DNA of 62,607 nt from Lentisphaerota bacterium (GCA_015061725.1 SUVX01000013.1:1-62607); one strand, 5' to 3'. Shown: positions 25,691 to 34,348, counted from the first letter of the stretch. Notes: a model not told the origin generated them from the sequence alone. Translations and numbers: made by a program.

Positions 25691-26539
25691 TTATTTTGCA
25701 GGCGTATCGATTTCTTCAAAAGAAAGTCCGTCAACCAGAAGTCTTGCTTCTTTTCCGGGAACTCTGTTCCAGTTGCCGAACCAGACAAAGGGACGGACAT
25801 ATCTTGTACCCTTCCAGAATTTTTCACGCCCTGTTCCGGGTTTATCGTTGATACCCTGAAGTTTGACCGTAAAGTCTTTTCCGTTGCCGGCGGGCATCCA
25901 GCCTGAAACAAGATAGTACATACTCGGAGAAAACGGGGAGTGCAAACGGAACGGCGTTCCTGCGGGATAACTCTTTTTCAGCGGCGAACGGAATTCAACT
26001 CTCACATTGTCCTTGCCGTCAGCTTTCATGGCGACAGTCTGCGGAGAAACATCAAAGTTGGGGATATCGCTGAAATCTTTTTTTGCATTGAACGCAAGGG
26101 TAGATCTCTTGATTTTTTCAAAAGAGGGAAACTTTTTGACGATCATGAAACGGTCGCCCTTTTTCGCTGAAACGACAGTGCTTTCATACGGCATGACACT
26201 GACATTTCTGAAACCCATCAGACGGTTATTTTTATCATAAAGCTCCAATCCGAGATAAGCGCTGGCACGATGTTTGGCATCAAGCGTTCTGAAAGAAACT
26301 TTATAGATATAGGTTTTATCGGGGGAAACCGGCAGTTTTTTCTTATAAATCAAAGAGGTCGGGTAACGTCCGAAAAGCATGAAACAGGGACCTTTATTCC
26401 GGGCGTGTTCAGGAACAAACTTGACCATTTTTCCGGTCCATGACTCCGGCTTTTCCTGATCAACCATCAACTGACGGGCTTCTGCTGAAACGGCAAACAC
26501 CGCAGCGGACAACATCAAAAACAATTTATTCATTTTCAT
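25691..26539 (-). CDS. Exported protein of unknown function, beta-sandwich-like
   Basis: 282 residues with a signal peptide (KLFLMLSAAVFAVSAEA/RQ). The mature chain alternates short beta-like stretches (KTYIYKVSFRTLDAKHRASAYLG, LDGLSFEEID-type ending) and resembles carbohydrate-binding modules of Lentisphaerae exported proteins, but I find no catalytic residues. Two start codons are possible (26539 and 26533), both behind AAAGGAAAG. It precedes the debranching gene by 18 nt and so leads that operon. Function not recognised. Confidence 0.7.
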   Translation of the reverse strand: MKMNKLFLMLSAAVFAVSAEARQLMVDQEKPESWTGKMVKFVPEHARNKGPCFMLFGRYPTSLIYKKKLPVSPDKTYIYKVSFRTLDAKHRASAYLGLELYDKNNRLMGFRNVSVMPYESTVVSAKKGDRFMIVKKFPSFEKIKRSTLAFNAKKDFSDIPNFDVSPQTVAMKADGKDNVRVEFRSPLKKSYPAGTPFRLHSPFSPSMYYLVSGWMPAGNGKDFTVKLQGINDKPGTGREKFWKGTRYVRPFVWFGNWNRVPGKEARLLVDGLSFEEIDTPAK

Positions 26540-26549
26540 TCTTTCCTTT

Positions 26550-26675
26550 TTTTAATCGCGCAGTTCCCGATAAGGGTGGATGGTTCTTGGGGAAGGGGAA
26601 AACTTCTTTTCACGAGAAAAGAAGTTTTCCCCTTCCCCAAACCCCTACCCTTTTCAAGAAAAGCGAGGTGTTTTT
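26550..26675 (-). pseudogene. Decayed fragment of a prepilin-like leader
   Basis: Read on the minus strand, 26675-26612 encodes KNTSLFLKRVGVWGRGKLLF then meets a TGA. Shifting frame by one base continues as SREKKFSPSPRTIHPYRE. The NTSLFLK motif matches NTPFFLKEK/NTPLFLKEK in the leader at the left edge of the window. There is no start codon or ribosome site, a stop precedes it closely, and no hydrophobic pilin segment follows, so it is a remnant or a repeat that can be read as protein. Confidence 0.45.
26587..26640. repeat. 25-bp perfect palindrome with 4-nt loop
   Basis: Arms 26587-26611 and 26616-26640 are exact reverse complements (TTGGGGAAGGGG... to ...CCCCTTCCCCAA), with loop ACGA. An outer imperfect pair, CCGATAAGGGT (26568-26578) and ACCCTATCGG (26677-26686), encloses it. 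This looks like a dispersed palindromic element. Confidence 0.9.
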
Positions 26676-26840
26676 TAACCCTATCGGTAATATCTACCTT
26701 TACAGGGAACAGAGCCTTTTAATTGGAATAAAAATACTCCATAGAGAGAAAATAGCATGTTTTGCCTGATTTTCAAGCAAAATAGCAGCATTAACTCAAA
26801 AAAACAGTGAGTAGTAAACACTCAAGTTCCTCCTCATGAC

Positions 26841-26902
26841 CATTGTTTTTCCGGAAACAATGATCAGTCCATCGGGTCCACTTTGTCCATCCGGTCCATA
26901 AA
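26841..26902. repeat. 9-bp tandem repeat array (4 units) next to a hairpin
   Basis: Four 9-bp units, GTCCATCGG, GTCCACTTT, GTCCATCCG, GTCCATAAA, occupy 26867-26902. A hairpin CATTGTTT/AAACAATG (26841-26862) precedes them. The remaining spacer 26690-26840 is AT-rich with no gene I can support. Confidence 0.8.
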
Positions 26903-26938
26903 ATGCAGGTTTGTTTCAAATAATTTTGTAAAGAGACA

Positions 26939-26973
26939 ACAAAAAAGGTGTCAGGAACACTTTCCTGAACACC
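26939..26973 (-). terminator. Rho-independent terminator of the pseudopilin gene
   Basis: On the minus strand GGTGTTCAGGAA pairs with TTCCTGACACC (one bulged T), loop AGTG, followed by TTTTTTG. It lies 25 nt after the pseudopilin stop. Confidence 0.85.
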
Positions 26974-26998
26974 CCTTTGGTTTGTTTTTCAAACGGTT

Positions 26999-27583
26999 TT
27001 ATTTATCCATAAAGTTTGAAATATCATCACAAGCCCATTCGCCAGAGTCTTTATAATCATCGGGGTCGGTAGAGGGAGTTCCTGCACCTGATTTCCCAAA
27101 ATTTCCATCTTCTCCGGGGGCAATCAAGTCAAATCCGGTTTTGTTGAATGTGCCGGGATACTTGTAATAAATTCTCCCCCCCCAGCTATCAACAAGATAA
27201 CCATTTCCATCTATATTTTTTTTGAGTTTTTCCTGATCTAAAACTTTTATAAAGGTGTTCAATAAAGTCTTTGTCTTGGAATCACTTTTAGCCCATACAA
27301 CTTTTTTATCACTTTCACTCCCCCCCCAGGTGATACTCTCAATAAAGTCATTTGAAACTGAAATTTGTATTGGCTGATAAGATTCAGAATACGGATAATA
27401 ACCGTTTTTGATCTTGAAGTTTTCCAATCCGGCGGAAATCTGCTGGATGAGGGACTCTGTGGCGGCACGTCTGGAAGCATTCATCGCATAACCGTAACCG
27501 GCAAAGCCGATGGCTGCCAAAAGAGAAACAAGAACGGTCACGGCCAGAATTTCAACAAGAGTGAAAGAAAAATAACGTTTCAT
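26999..27583 (-). CDS. Type IV pilin-like / type II secretion pseudopilin
   Basis: 194 residues. ATG 27583 follows AAGGAG with 8-nt spacing. It begins MKRYFSFTLVEILAVTVLV: a short basic leader, then the hydrophobic N-methylated segment with Glu at +5. The residue before the cleavage point is Ser rather than Gly. A helix, a variable region and a C-terminal stretch with DSWGGRIYYKYPG and SGEWACDDIS follow, recalling GspG-like pseudopilins (LIDPWGNPYQY-type, SDG-type ends). Two runs of eight G (minus strand) at 27320-27327 and 27176-27183 both encode Trp-Gly-Gly and could slip. It stands alone, with its own promoter and terminator. Confidence 0.85.
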   Translation of the reverse strand: MKRYFSFTLVEILAVTVLVSLLAAIGFAGYGYAMNASRRAATESLIQQISAGLENFKIKNGYYPYSESYQPIQISVSNDFIESITWGGSESDKKVVWAKSDSKTKTLLNTFIKVLDQEKLKKNIDGNGYLVDSWGGRIYYKYPGTFNKTGFDLIAPGEDGNFGKSGAGTPSTDPDDYKDSGEWACDDISNFMDK

Positions 27584-27595
27584 GGTATTTGCTCC

Positions 27596-27624
27596 TTGAT
27601 AAATGGTGTTTGAGGGAATATAAT
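27596..27624 (+). promoter_or_regulatory. Promoter of the SDR gene
   Basis: TTGATA (27596-27601), 17-nt spacer, TATAAT (27619-27624). An inverted repeat CCTTGAA/TTCAAGG (27629-27648) lies just downstream and covers the opposing -35. Confidence 0.65.
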
Positions 27625-27645
27625 ATGCCTTGAACAATAATTCAA
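27617..27645 (-). promoter_or_regulatory. Promoter of the pseudopilin gene
   Basis: Minus strand TTGAAT (27640-27645), 17-nt spacer, TATATT (27617-27622). Its -10 overlaps the -10 of the divergent SDR promoter. Confidence 0.65.
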
Positions 27646-27655
27646 GGGAAATATT

Positions 27656-28360
27656 ATGCTTCTTGCAGAAAAAAACATACTTGTTACCGGAAGTGCCAAA
27701 CGTATCGGCGCAGAAATCGTCCGTCAACTGGCTGAAAAAGGAAGTCACGTCATCATTCATTGCAATACCTCTTTGCCTGAAGCAGAGGCTCTTCTTGCCT
27801 CTTTGCCGGGCAATGGACATAAAATCATTCAGGCGGATTTATCCATTCCGGAGGAGGCTCAGAAACTTTTTGACAACTGCCCTGCCCTTGACTGCATAAT
27901 CAACAACGCTTCTCTTTACCGCCATTGCGGTATTTATGATGAAAAAACGGCAAAGGAACTTTGGGAGATCAATTACAACAGTCCGCTGGTTCTTATGCAG
28001 AATTTTGTAAACGCCCCTCCCCCCGCAGGCGGCTGTATCATCAATATTTTGGATCAGGAAATTTTATCCGACCGTCCGCACAGCGGCGCCTATCTTGAAA
28101 GCAGGCTTGCCTTAAAAGAAGCAACTGCCAAGTTTGCAAAAGCATACGGAAAAATGAATTTGCGTTTCAACGCCGTCTGTCCCGGTCCCATGCTGCCGCC
28201 GGCAGAGTTGCCGGAATCAAAGATGGAAAAGACAATAGCGACCCTCCCCCTGCTCCGCCGCGTGGAACCCGCCGATTTAGCACGCTCAGTCATCTTTCTG
28301 CTTGAATGTGACTCCATCACCGGCGCCATTCTCCCCGTAGACTGCGGTCAGCATCTCTAA
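27656..28360 (+). CDS. Short-chain dehydrogenase/reductase, pteridine-reductase-like
   Basis: 234 residues with a Rossmann fold: nucleotide site VTGSAKRIGAEIV (the RIG form common in PTR1/FolM), then DCIINNASLY (NNAS). The catalytic Ser position reads Asp (NILDQE), as in pteridine reductases. The Tyr-x3-Lys motif reads AYLESRLALK, so Lys is replaced by Arg. C-terminal VCPGPMLPP and GAILPVDCGQHL fit the family. Probably reduces a pterin or related carbonyl with NADPH, but the Arg makes activity uncertain. It is a single gene, divergent from the pseudopilin. Confidence 0.8.
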   Translation: MLLAEKNILVTGSAKRIGAEIVRQLAEKGSHVIIHCNTSLPEAEALLASLPGNGHKIIQADLSIPEEAQKLFDNCPALDCIINNASLYRHCGIYDEKTAKELWEINYNSPLVLMQNFVNAPPPAGGCIINILDQEILSDRPHSGAYLESRLALKEATAKFAKAYGKMNLRFNAVCPGPMLPPAELPESKMEKTIATLPLLRRVEPADLARSVIFLLECDSITGAILPVDCGQHL

Positions 28361-28383
28361 TGAAGCCGGGGAGGAGAACGGTT

Positions 28384-29715
28384 TTACCAGCAAATTGATT
28401 GTCCGTTTTCGTCCGTTTTCATCCGTTCTTGTCCGTTTTCAATTTGCAAACGACTTTGGTTTGTCAGCGGAATGGTAAACCATGCAGCAATGAAAACAGC
28501 AGCGGCGATTCCGGTAAAAATCCAGCCGACACCGATACCGAGTTTAAGGAAGATGGCAGAAACAATGGCTCCGGTTGCCATGTAAAATGAATTGGCTATG
28601 TTGTTTCCGGCGATCACTCTTGACAGGATTTCTTTCGGCGCACTTTTCTGCATCAATGCCTGCAAAGGTACAGACCAGATACCGCCGCAAATTGCCGTCA
28701 TAAGAAGATCAAAGGCGACACGGTAAAAGAGAAATGTCTTTAAAAGTTCCTGCGTTGCAATTAAATGCGGCTGTGCCGGAAGAGTCATTGCAAGATATGC
28801 TATATCCAATGTAAATACGCCCATCCCCGCGATACAGCAGATATACGATTTTGTCAGTTTGACAGAACCCCTCAAAAGCCAGTTTGAAATACCAGCTCCA
28901 ATGCCGACACCGACTGAAAACAGGACAAAAAACGATGTGCAAATCATCTCATTGCCTCCAAGTTTCAGTTTGGTAAACAACGGCATCTGCGTAATATACA
29001 GCGACCCCGCAAGCCAGAATACCGTCACGGAATACACACAACGGCGGATGACAGGATCGCGCCAGACGTCAACAACCATGATCCGCCAGGTTTGACGGAA
29101 AATATTCCAATCCAATTTTTCTCTGCAAACCGGAGGTGCCGCCGGAATTTTCAAGGCGGCAAGATATCCGATAACAGCCATCGCCGTCAGAAGAATTCCG
29201 CAAAACAATCCGCCGCAGGGTAACGTAATGACCAGTCCGCCGGAAATAACGCCGCAAAGTATCGCAAGGTAAGTTCCGCCGCCGATCCAGACGTTTCCTG
29301 CAAGAAGTTCATCTTCTTTTAAATGTGTCGGCAGCAGTGCATATTTTGCCGGACTGAAAAAGGTTGACTGCGCCCCCATGAAAAACAGAATCATCATCAG
29401 AAACGGCAGATTTTGAAAAGCAAATCCTGCCCAGGCGGCAATCATAAGAAAAACTTCCCACAGCTTGATCAGGCGGCAGAAAGGAGCTTTATCAAACTTG
29501 TCTGCCAGTTGTCCGGCAAGAGATGAAAAGAGAAAATAAGGCAGAATAAACAATCCGGCGGCAAGGTTGGATATACCGCCGATCTGGCTTTCGGTTTTAC
29601 CCAGCTGATATGTCACCATAATCAGCATGGCGTTTTTCAGAAAATTATCATTGACCGCACCGAAAAACTGGGCGATAAAAAGCGGCATAAAACGTTTTGA
29701 AAAAAGAAATCCCAT
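28384..29715 (-). CDS. MFS transporter, LplT-like
   Basis: 443 residues, about 12 membrane segments. The N-terminus FFGAVNDNFLKNAMLIMVTY and AGLFILPYFLFSSLAGQLADKFDK are typical of LplT-type lysophospholipid flippases, which usually accompany or are fused to an acyltransferase (Aas); no acyltransferase is adjacent here. ATG 29715 overlaps the TGA of the TatD gene by 1 nt and follows AGGGGG. The last 20 residues (ENGQERMKTDENGQSICW) are encoded by a 10-bp tandem array, probably acquired and not part of the fold. Last gene of the pfp operon. Confidence 0.8.
   Translation of the reverse strand: MGFLFSKRFMPLFIAQFFGAVNDNFLKNAMLIMVTYQLGKTESQIGGISNLAAGLFILPYFLFSSLAGQLADKFDKAPFCRLIKLWEVFLMIAAWAGFAFQNLPFLMMILFFMGAQSTFFSPAKYALLPTHLKEDELLAGNVWIGGGTYLAILCGVISGGLVITLPCGGLFCGILLTAMAVIGYLAALKIPAAPPVCREKLDWNIFRQTWRIMVVDVWRDPVIRRCVYSVTVFWLAGSLYITQMPLFTKLKLGGNEMICTSFFVLFSVGVGIGAGISNWLLRGSVKLTKSYICCIAGMGVFTLDIAYLAMTLPAQPHLIATQELLKTFLFYRVAFDLLMTAICGGIWSVPLQALMQKSAPKEILSRVIAGNNIANSFYMATGAIVSAIFLKLGIGVGWIFTGIAAAVFIAAWFTIPLTNQSRLQIENGQERMKTDENGQSICW
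28401..28440. repeat. 10-bp tandem array (4 units) inside the 3' end of the MFS gene
   Basis: GTCCGTTTTC, GTCCGTTTTC, ATCCGTTCTT, GTCCGTTTTC. On the minus strand the core is ACGGA, as in the array at 71-120. It encodes the C-terminal tail of the transporter. Confidence 0.9.
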
Positions 29716-30314
29716 CACATCCCCCTGATAAAACGAATAAAGTTATCTGCACAACAGCTTTCCCAGCCGGATATTCCGGTTTCTGTTTCAGCCTGCAAAT
29801 AAACATCTTCTATATTTAAATCTGCATCATCGGTTTCAAGTCCGATATTCTGCAAACCATTTTCCTCTAAAGTCTCCAGACAATGTTTCCAGCCGCCGGG
29901 AGCAAAAGAAACAAAACGGTTGTATTGCAGATGTTCTTTCAACCTCTTGTTTCCACCGCAAAAACCATGGATAAGAACACGTCCCGAAAAACGGGAAAGT
30001 TCAAAATCAAGTTCAGAATCACAGCGAACAGCGTGAATAACCACCGGTTTACCACAGCGTTGCGCCGCTGAAAGAAAGTTTTTCAGATATTCCCGCTGGA
30101 TACTCAAATCAGGTCCGCGCAAACGGTCAAGTCCGATTTCCCCCAATGCAGTTGCAGCAGATAATTGCTCGTAGAATGTTTCATCAGGAGAAATAAATTT
30201 TTCCGGCAGATACCAGGGGTGTTTTTCAAGACTCCAACAGAAACAACCGGGGTTTTCTCCGGCAGAAACCAGCGCATTTTCGCAAGTTTTATGCGTGTGA
30301 AAGTTGAAAAACAA
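29715..30314 (-). CDS. TatD-family metal-dependent hydrolase
   Basis: 199 residues, shorter than the usual about 260. Family motifs are visible: FNFHTHKT (metal His-x-His), ALGEIGLDRLRG, PVVIHAVRC, LIHGFCGG and the final metal Asp in GLETDDAD. TatD proteins are divalent-metal nucleases or phosphoesterases implicated in DNA repair. The shortened length comes mainly from missing loops; metal residues remain. It starts 1 nt after ruvC ends, which fits a DNA-processing link. Confidence 0.82.
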   Translation of the reverse strand: MFFNFHTHKTCENALVSAGENPGCFCWSLEKHPWYLPEKFISPDETFYEQLSAATALGEIGLDRLRGPDLSIQREYLKNFLSAAQRCGKPVVIHAVRCDSELDFELSRFSGRVLIHGFCGGNKRLKEHLQYNRFVSFAPGGWKHCLETLEENGLQNIGLETDDADLNIEDVYLQAETETGISGWESCCADNFIRFIRGM

Positions 30315-30315
30315 A

Positions 30316-30822
30316 TCAGATACTCTTTCCCATTTTATCCGGCAGATTGCAGAATGCCCGCTGAGCGTGACAGATAGCCAGACTCAATGCATCCGTACTG
30401 TCAAGAGGAATATCATTCACATTGATTTTCAGTTCCGCTGCAAGCAGATATGCCACCTGTTCCTTGGTTGCGCCTCCACTGCCGACTGCGGCCCTTTTGG
30501 CAACGCTGGGCATATAGGAGTAAGCCGGAACACCGCGCACAGCAAGCGCGGCAAGGATCCCTCCCCTTGCCATTCCGAGAATGATGGCTGTTTTGGAGTT
30601 GCGTCCGACAAAAGGTTCTTCCATTGCAGCGCAATCAGGGGAATAAAGATCTATCAATTCATTGACTCCGCCGTAAAGACGGCGGAGACACTCAGAATGC
30701 GGCATGGTCTTTTTATTTTCAATCACACCGCAATCCAGAATTTCATATCGTCCGGACCCCAAGGCTCGCACAATACCGTATCCGGTAGTGCGTATGGCGG
30801 GGTCCAATCCGAAAATAATCAT
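30316..30822 (-). CDS. ruvC: Crossover junction endodeoxyribonuclease RuvC
   Basis: 168 residues, the standard length. It resolves Holliday junctions with RuvAB. Active-site acids are visible: Asp in IIFGLDPAIRTTGYG, Glu in AAMEEPFVGRNSKTA, and the Asp pair in LDSTDALSLAICHA. The start overlaps the stop of gatA by 4 bp. ruvA and ruvB are not in the window. Confidence 0.93.
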   Translation of the reverse strand: MIIFGLDPAIRTTGYGIVRALGSGRYEILDCGVIENKKTMPHSECLRRLYGGVNELIDLYSPDCAAMEEPFVGRNSKTAIILGMARGGILAALAVRGVPAYSYMPSVAKRAAVGSGGATKEQVAYLLAAELKINVNDIPLDSTDALSLAICHAQRAFCNLPDKMGKSI

Positions 30823-32270
30823 CCGCGCACCGCCTCAAATGCCGCCGCCGCTTTGAGCAGACGGTTTTCAGCAAGTTCGGGACCGAGGAACTGGATACCG
30901 ACGGGCATTCCGCTGTTCTCATCAATTCCTGCAGGCACGCTGATTCCGCACTGTCCGGCAAGGTTCAGCGCGATGGTAAAGATGTCAGAAAGATACATCT
31001 GCAGCGGATCGCTCTTTTCTCCGAATTTGAACGCCGGAGCGGGCGTCACAGGAGTCAGCAGCAAGTCGCACTGTTTGTACGCTTCTGTAAAGTCTTTACG
31101 GATCAAGGTACGCACTTTCTGCGCCTTGAGATAATAGGCATCGTAATAGCCGCTTGAAAGAACATAAGTTCCCAGCAGAATACGACGGATAACTTCAGAA
31201 CCGAATCCTGCGCCTCTGCTCTTGAAGTAGGTGTCGATCAAGTCCGCACCGTCAATGCGTTTTCCGTAACGGACAGCATCAAAACGCGCAAGATTGGCAC
31301 TTGCTTCGGCAGTAGCAATGATGTAATAAACCGCAACAGCATATTTCGTGTGAGGCAGAGACACCTCAACGATTTTGCCGCCCATGTTTTTCACCTGTTC
31401 GATTGCGGCATTCAACGCCTTTTCAACGCCCGGCGCAAGAGTTCCGGCAAAGTATTCTTTGGGAAGACCGAAGGTCAACCCGGCAAGACTTTTGCCATTG
31501 GCTCCTTCAATCGCAGCTTTCGCCGCATCAGAGCTTTCAAGCGGAAGACAGGTGGAGTCCTTGACGTCTTTTCCTGAAATGGCATCAAGAATGATTCCGG
31601 CGTCGATTACATCTTTTGACAGCGGTCCGATTTGATCCAGACTGGAGGCAAAGGCCACCAATCCGTAACGTGAAACTCTGCCGTAGGTGGGTTTCAATCC
31701 GACAACGCCGCAGAATGCCGCAGGCTGACGGATGGAACCGCCGGTATCTGATCCCAGAGTCGCCGGGACAAAATCCGCCGCAACCGCCGCCGCACTGCCG
31801 CCGGAGGAACCGCCGGGAACGCGGGTGATATCGCGGGGATTGGCTGTTTTGCAGAAGGCACTGTTTTCACAGCTGGAACCCATGGCAAATTCATCCATGT
31901 TCAATCTGCCGAAAGGAATGAAGCCCTTTGCACGCAGATTGGCAACTGCCGTGGCATCGTAGGGAGATACCACGTTTTCAAGCAGTTTTGAAGCACAACT
32001 TACGGTTGCATTACGCACGGCGATATTATCTTTGATACCAATGGGAATACCGTCATATTCACTGAGGGCCTCCCCTTTGGCACGGCGTTCATCAGAGGCT
32101 TTTGCCTCACGCAGAATCTCTTCGGCATCAACCTTGAGAAATGCGCGGATCTTATCGTCTCCGAGTTTGACTGCTTCAAGACAATCCTGTGCGATCTCAA
32201 CGGCACTGAAACTCTTGTCGGCAAGACCGGAAGCAAGAGCGTGTACTGTTTTTTTATTGAGTTCAGCCAT
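30819..32270 (-). CDS. gatA: Asp-tRNA(Asn)/Glu-tRNA(Gln) amidotransferase subunit A
   Basis: 483 residues, amidase-signature family. The Ser-cisSer-Lys triad is present: Lys in GIPIGIKDN, Ser in PGGSSGGSAAAVAA and nucleophile Ser in GSDTGGSIRQPAAFCG. It releases ammonia from glutamine for transamidation of mischarged tRNA by the GatCAB complex. It is encoded 2 nt after gatC; gatB must lie elsewhere. Presence implies Gln-tRNA and/or Asn-tRNA are made indirectly. Confidence 0.95.
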   Translation of the reverse strand: MAELNKKTVHALASGLADKSFSAVEIAQDCLEAVKLGDDKIRAFLKVDAEEILREAKASDERRAKGEALSEYDGIPIGIKDNIAVRNATVSCASKLLENVVSPYDATAVANLRAKGFIPFGRLNMDEFAMGSSCENSAFCKTANPRDITRVPGGSSGGSAAAVAADFVPATLGSDTGGSIRQPAAFCGVVGLKPTYGRVSRYGLVAFASSLDQIGPLSKDVIDAGIILDAISGKDVKDSTCLPLESSDAAKAAIEGANGKSLAGLTFGLPKEYFAGTLAPGVEKALNAAIEQVKNMGGKIVEVSLPHTKYAVAVYYIIATAEASANLARFDAVRYGKRIDGADLIDTYFKSRGAGFGSEVIRRILLGTYVLSSGYYDAYYLKAQKVRTLIRKDFTEAYKQCDLLLTPVTPAPAFKFGEKSDPLQMYLSDIFTIALNLAGQCGISVPAGIDENSGMPVGIQFLGPELAENRLLKAAAAFEAVRG

Positions 32271-32272
32271 AA

Positions 32273-32578
32273 TCAGTTACTCTCCTCTCCCGGCAGGACC
32301 TTGGAGACTTTCACCAGGCAGCCGTTGACAAGATCAGGAGCGTTCGCAAGCATGGCATCGCGGAGACCGGAGTCAACGGCTTTGTCTTCACGCCAGACGT
32401 TGGAAAGAGCCGCCGCATGGGCGGTCGGCTCAACTCCGGTCACGTCAACCTCGTTCAACTCAGCAATGTAGTCCACGATGCTTGAGAGATCGTTCTCAAT
32501 CGCGGCAAACTGCTCTGCCGGCAGTTCAAGGCGTGCGAGTTCCGCAACGTATTTTACATTTATATCCGTGTTTGCCAT
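32273..32578 (-). CDS. gatC: Asp-tRNA(Asn)/Glu-tRNA(Gln) amidotransferase subunit C
   Basis: 101 residues. The N-terminal VKYVAELARLELPAEQFAAIENDLSSIVDYI and the later VEPTAHAAALSNVWREDKAV are typical of GatC, the small belt subunit that holds GatA on GatB. It sits 8 nt after the pfp stop and 2 nt before gatA. Confidence 0.93.
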   Translation of the reverse strand: MANTDINVKYVAELARLELPAEQFAAIENDLSSIVDYIAELNEVDVTGVEPTAHAAALSNVWREDKAVDSGLRDAMLANAPDLVNGCLVKVSKVLPGEESN

Positions 32579-32586
32579 TTTTATTC

Positions 32587-34239
32587 TTACTTCTTTTCAA
32601 GAGTAAGGGTGCAAGTGCAGAGATCGCAGACTTCGGAGGGTCCGAAATACTGGATCGGTCCGGGATAGACAAACGCAGTGGCAACAGCCCACTCATCGCG
32701 CATGGAGGCGAAATATTTGAACGGGGCGCCATCCAGTTCGACCAGAGCCTTGCGGATAACCGGCTTGTCAGCACCGTGGCGGCGTTCCATATTCATCATC
32801 ATGGTGATCGGAATACCTCCGGCGATCCATTCAGAAGCGGGAGCAGTGGTGTTGCGGACATTGGCCATATAACCGGTGCAGCCGGCACCGATCAGAGCGG
32901 CGGCGGAGTAACCCAGGCTGTAGCAGTAGTCGGCATCGTAGTTGGAGGGAGCCGCACAACGTCCTTCGTAACCGAAGAAGTGGGTCTGGGTGGCAAACTT
33001 ACCGGTGTAGGTTCCGGCAGCTTTCATTTCTTTCAGACGGACACCGACCATTTCGGCGAGCATCTTTTCGGTTTCGATCAGAGAAACCTGAACGTTGCCG
33101 TGGGGATCGCGGTCGCTGCAGAGCTGTTTCTGGATTCCGGCGGGCAGAGATTTGAAGACCTTTGCGCTGTCTCCGGCAAGTTTCTCAGCAACGAAAGCGG
33201 CTTTGGCTTCGGCATCCATGGCTTCAAGGGCGGCGCCTTCAGCAGCCATCAGTTCGTTGAGTTCAGCAATCAGAACTTTGATTTCGGGGATGAACTCGAT
33301 CAAACCTTCGGGAATGAGAGCGATACCGAAATTGTTTTTGTTGGCGGCGCGGGCTGCAACGACCTGAGCAATCTGATCAACGATAGCACCCAGGGTCATT
33401 TTCTTTTCAGCAACCTCTTCAGAGATGATGGCGACGTTGGGCTGGGTCTGCAGAGCGCATTCCAGAGCAATGTGAGAAGCGGAGCGTCCCATCAGTTTCA
33501 CAAAGTGCCAGTATTTCTTGGCGGAGTTGGCATCGCGGCAGAGGTTGCCGATCAATTCGCTGTAAACGCGGCAGGCGGTATCAAAACCGAAAGAGGCTTC
33601 AATCCACTCGTTCTTGAGGTCGCCGTCGATGGTCTTGGGGCAGCCGATGACGCGGATACCGTAGTTGTTGCTCTTGAAATATTCAGCCAGAACACAGGCG
33701 TTGGTGTTGGAGTCATCTCCGCCGATGATAACAAGAGCATCGATTTTGAGAGCTTCGCAATGTTTGCGGACCAGTTCAAACTGTTCTTCAGTTTCCAGTT
33801 TGGTACGTCCGGAACCGATCATATCAAATCCGCCGGTGTTGCGGTAGGCGTCGATGATATCAGAGGTCAGTTCCATGTATTCATTCTTAACCAGACCATC
33901 GGGTCCCTTGAGGAAACCGATCAGACGGCTGGCGGGATTCAAGGATTTGATACCGTCAAAGATACCGGCGATAACATTGTGTCCGCCGGGAGCCTGTCCG
34001 CCGGAGAGAATCACACCAACAGTAACAGCTGCTTTTTCAGCTTTGTCAGCAGCGGCTTCAAAAGTCAGAACCGGACTGCCGAAAGTGGCTTTGAAAAGAT
34101 TTTTGATTGCATCGACATCACCGGCAGCGGTGGTGGGAGCACCTTCATTGATCTTGACAGCGGCACCGTTGGCAAGGGCGGGCGGAAGTTTCGGCTGATA
34201 CGCAGCACGGGCTTTCTGGAGTGCAGAAATACGACTCAT
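32587..34239 (-). CDS. pfp: Pyrophosphate-dependent 6-phosphofructokinase (long type)
   Basis: 550 residues, long PFP family. Diphosphate:fructose-6-phosphate phosphotransferase acts reversibly in glycolysis. Seen: [16 protein letters not shown], the diagnostic GGDDSNTNA (Asp where ATP-PFK has Gly, giving PPi use), [11 protein letters not shown] with the catalytic Asp, [15 protein letters not shown], and [10 protein letters not shown]. First gene of a six-gene minus-strand operon (pfp-gatC-gatA-ruvC-tatD-MFS) with a recognisable promoter. Codon use is highly biased, as in gpmI and glnA. No ATP-dependent PFK is visible here. Confidence 0.95.
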   Translation of the reverse strand: MSRISALQKARAAYQPKLPPALANGAAVKINEGAPTTAAGDVDAIKNLFKATFGSPVLTFEAAADKAEKAAVTVGVILSGGQAPGGHNVIAGIFDGIKSLNPASRLIGFLKGPDGLVKNEYMELTSDIIDAYRNTGGFDMIGSGRTKLETEEQFELVRKHCEALKIDALVIIGGDDSNTNACVLAEYFKSNNYGIRVIGCPKTIDGDLKNEWIEASFGFDTACRVYSELIGNLCRDANSAKKYWHFVKLMGRSASHIALECALQTQPNVAIISEEVAEKKMTLGAIVDQIAQVVAARAANKNNFGIALIPEGLIEFIPEIKVLIAELNELMAAEGAALEAMDAEAKAAFVAEKLAGDSAKVFKSLPAGIQKQLCSDRDPHGNVQVSLIETEKMLAEMVGVRLKEMKAAGTYTGKFATQTHFFGYEGRCAAPSNYDADYCYSLGYSAAALIGAGCTGYMANVRNTTAPASEWIAGGIPITMMMNMERRHGADKPVIRKALVELDGAPFKYFASMRDEWAVATAFVYPGPIQYFGPSEVCDLCTCTLTLEKK

Positions 34240-34348
34240 AATCTTTAATCCTTTTTTTTATTTTGTTCAAGGGTTGTTTTCCACAAAACAGGACACCGGT
34301 CAAACGGAATCCGGGTACAAGGAGAGAATCCCTGAATGTACCTTATAT

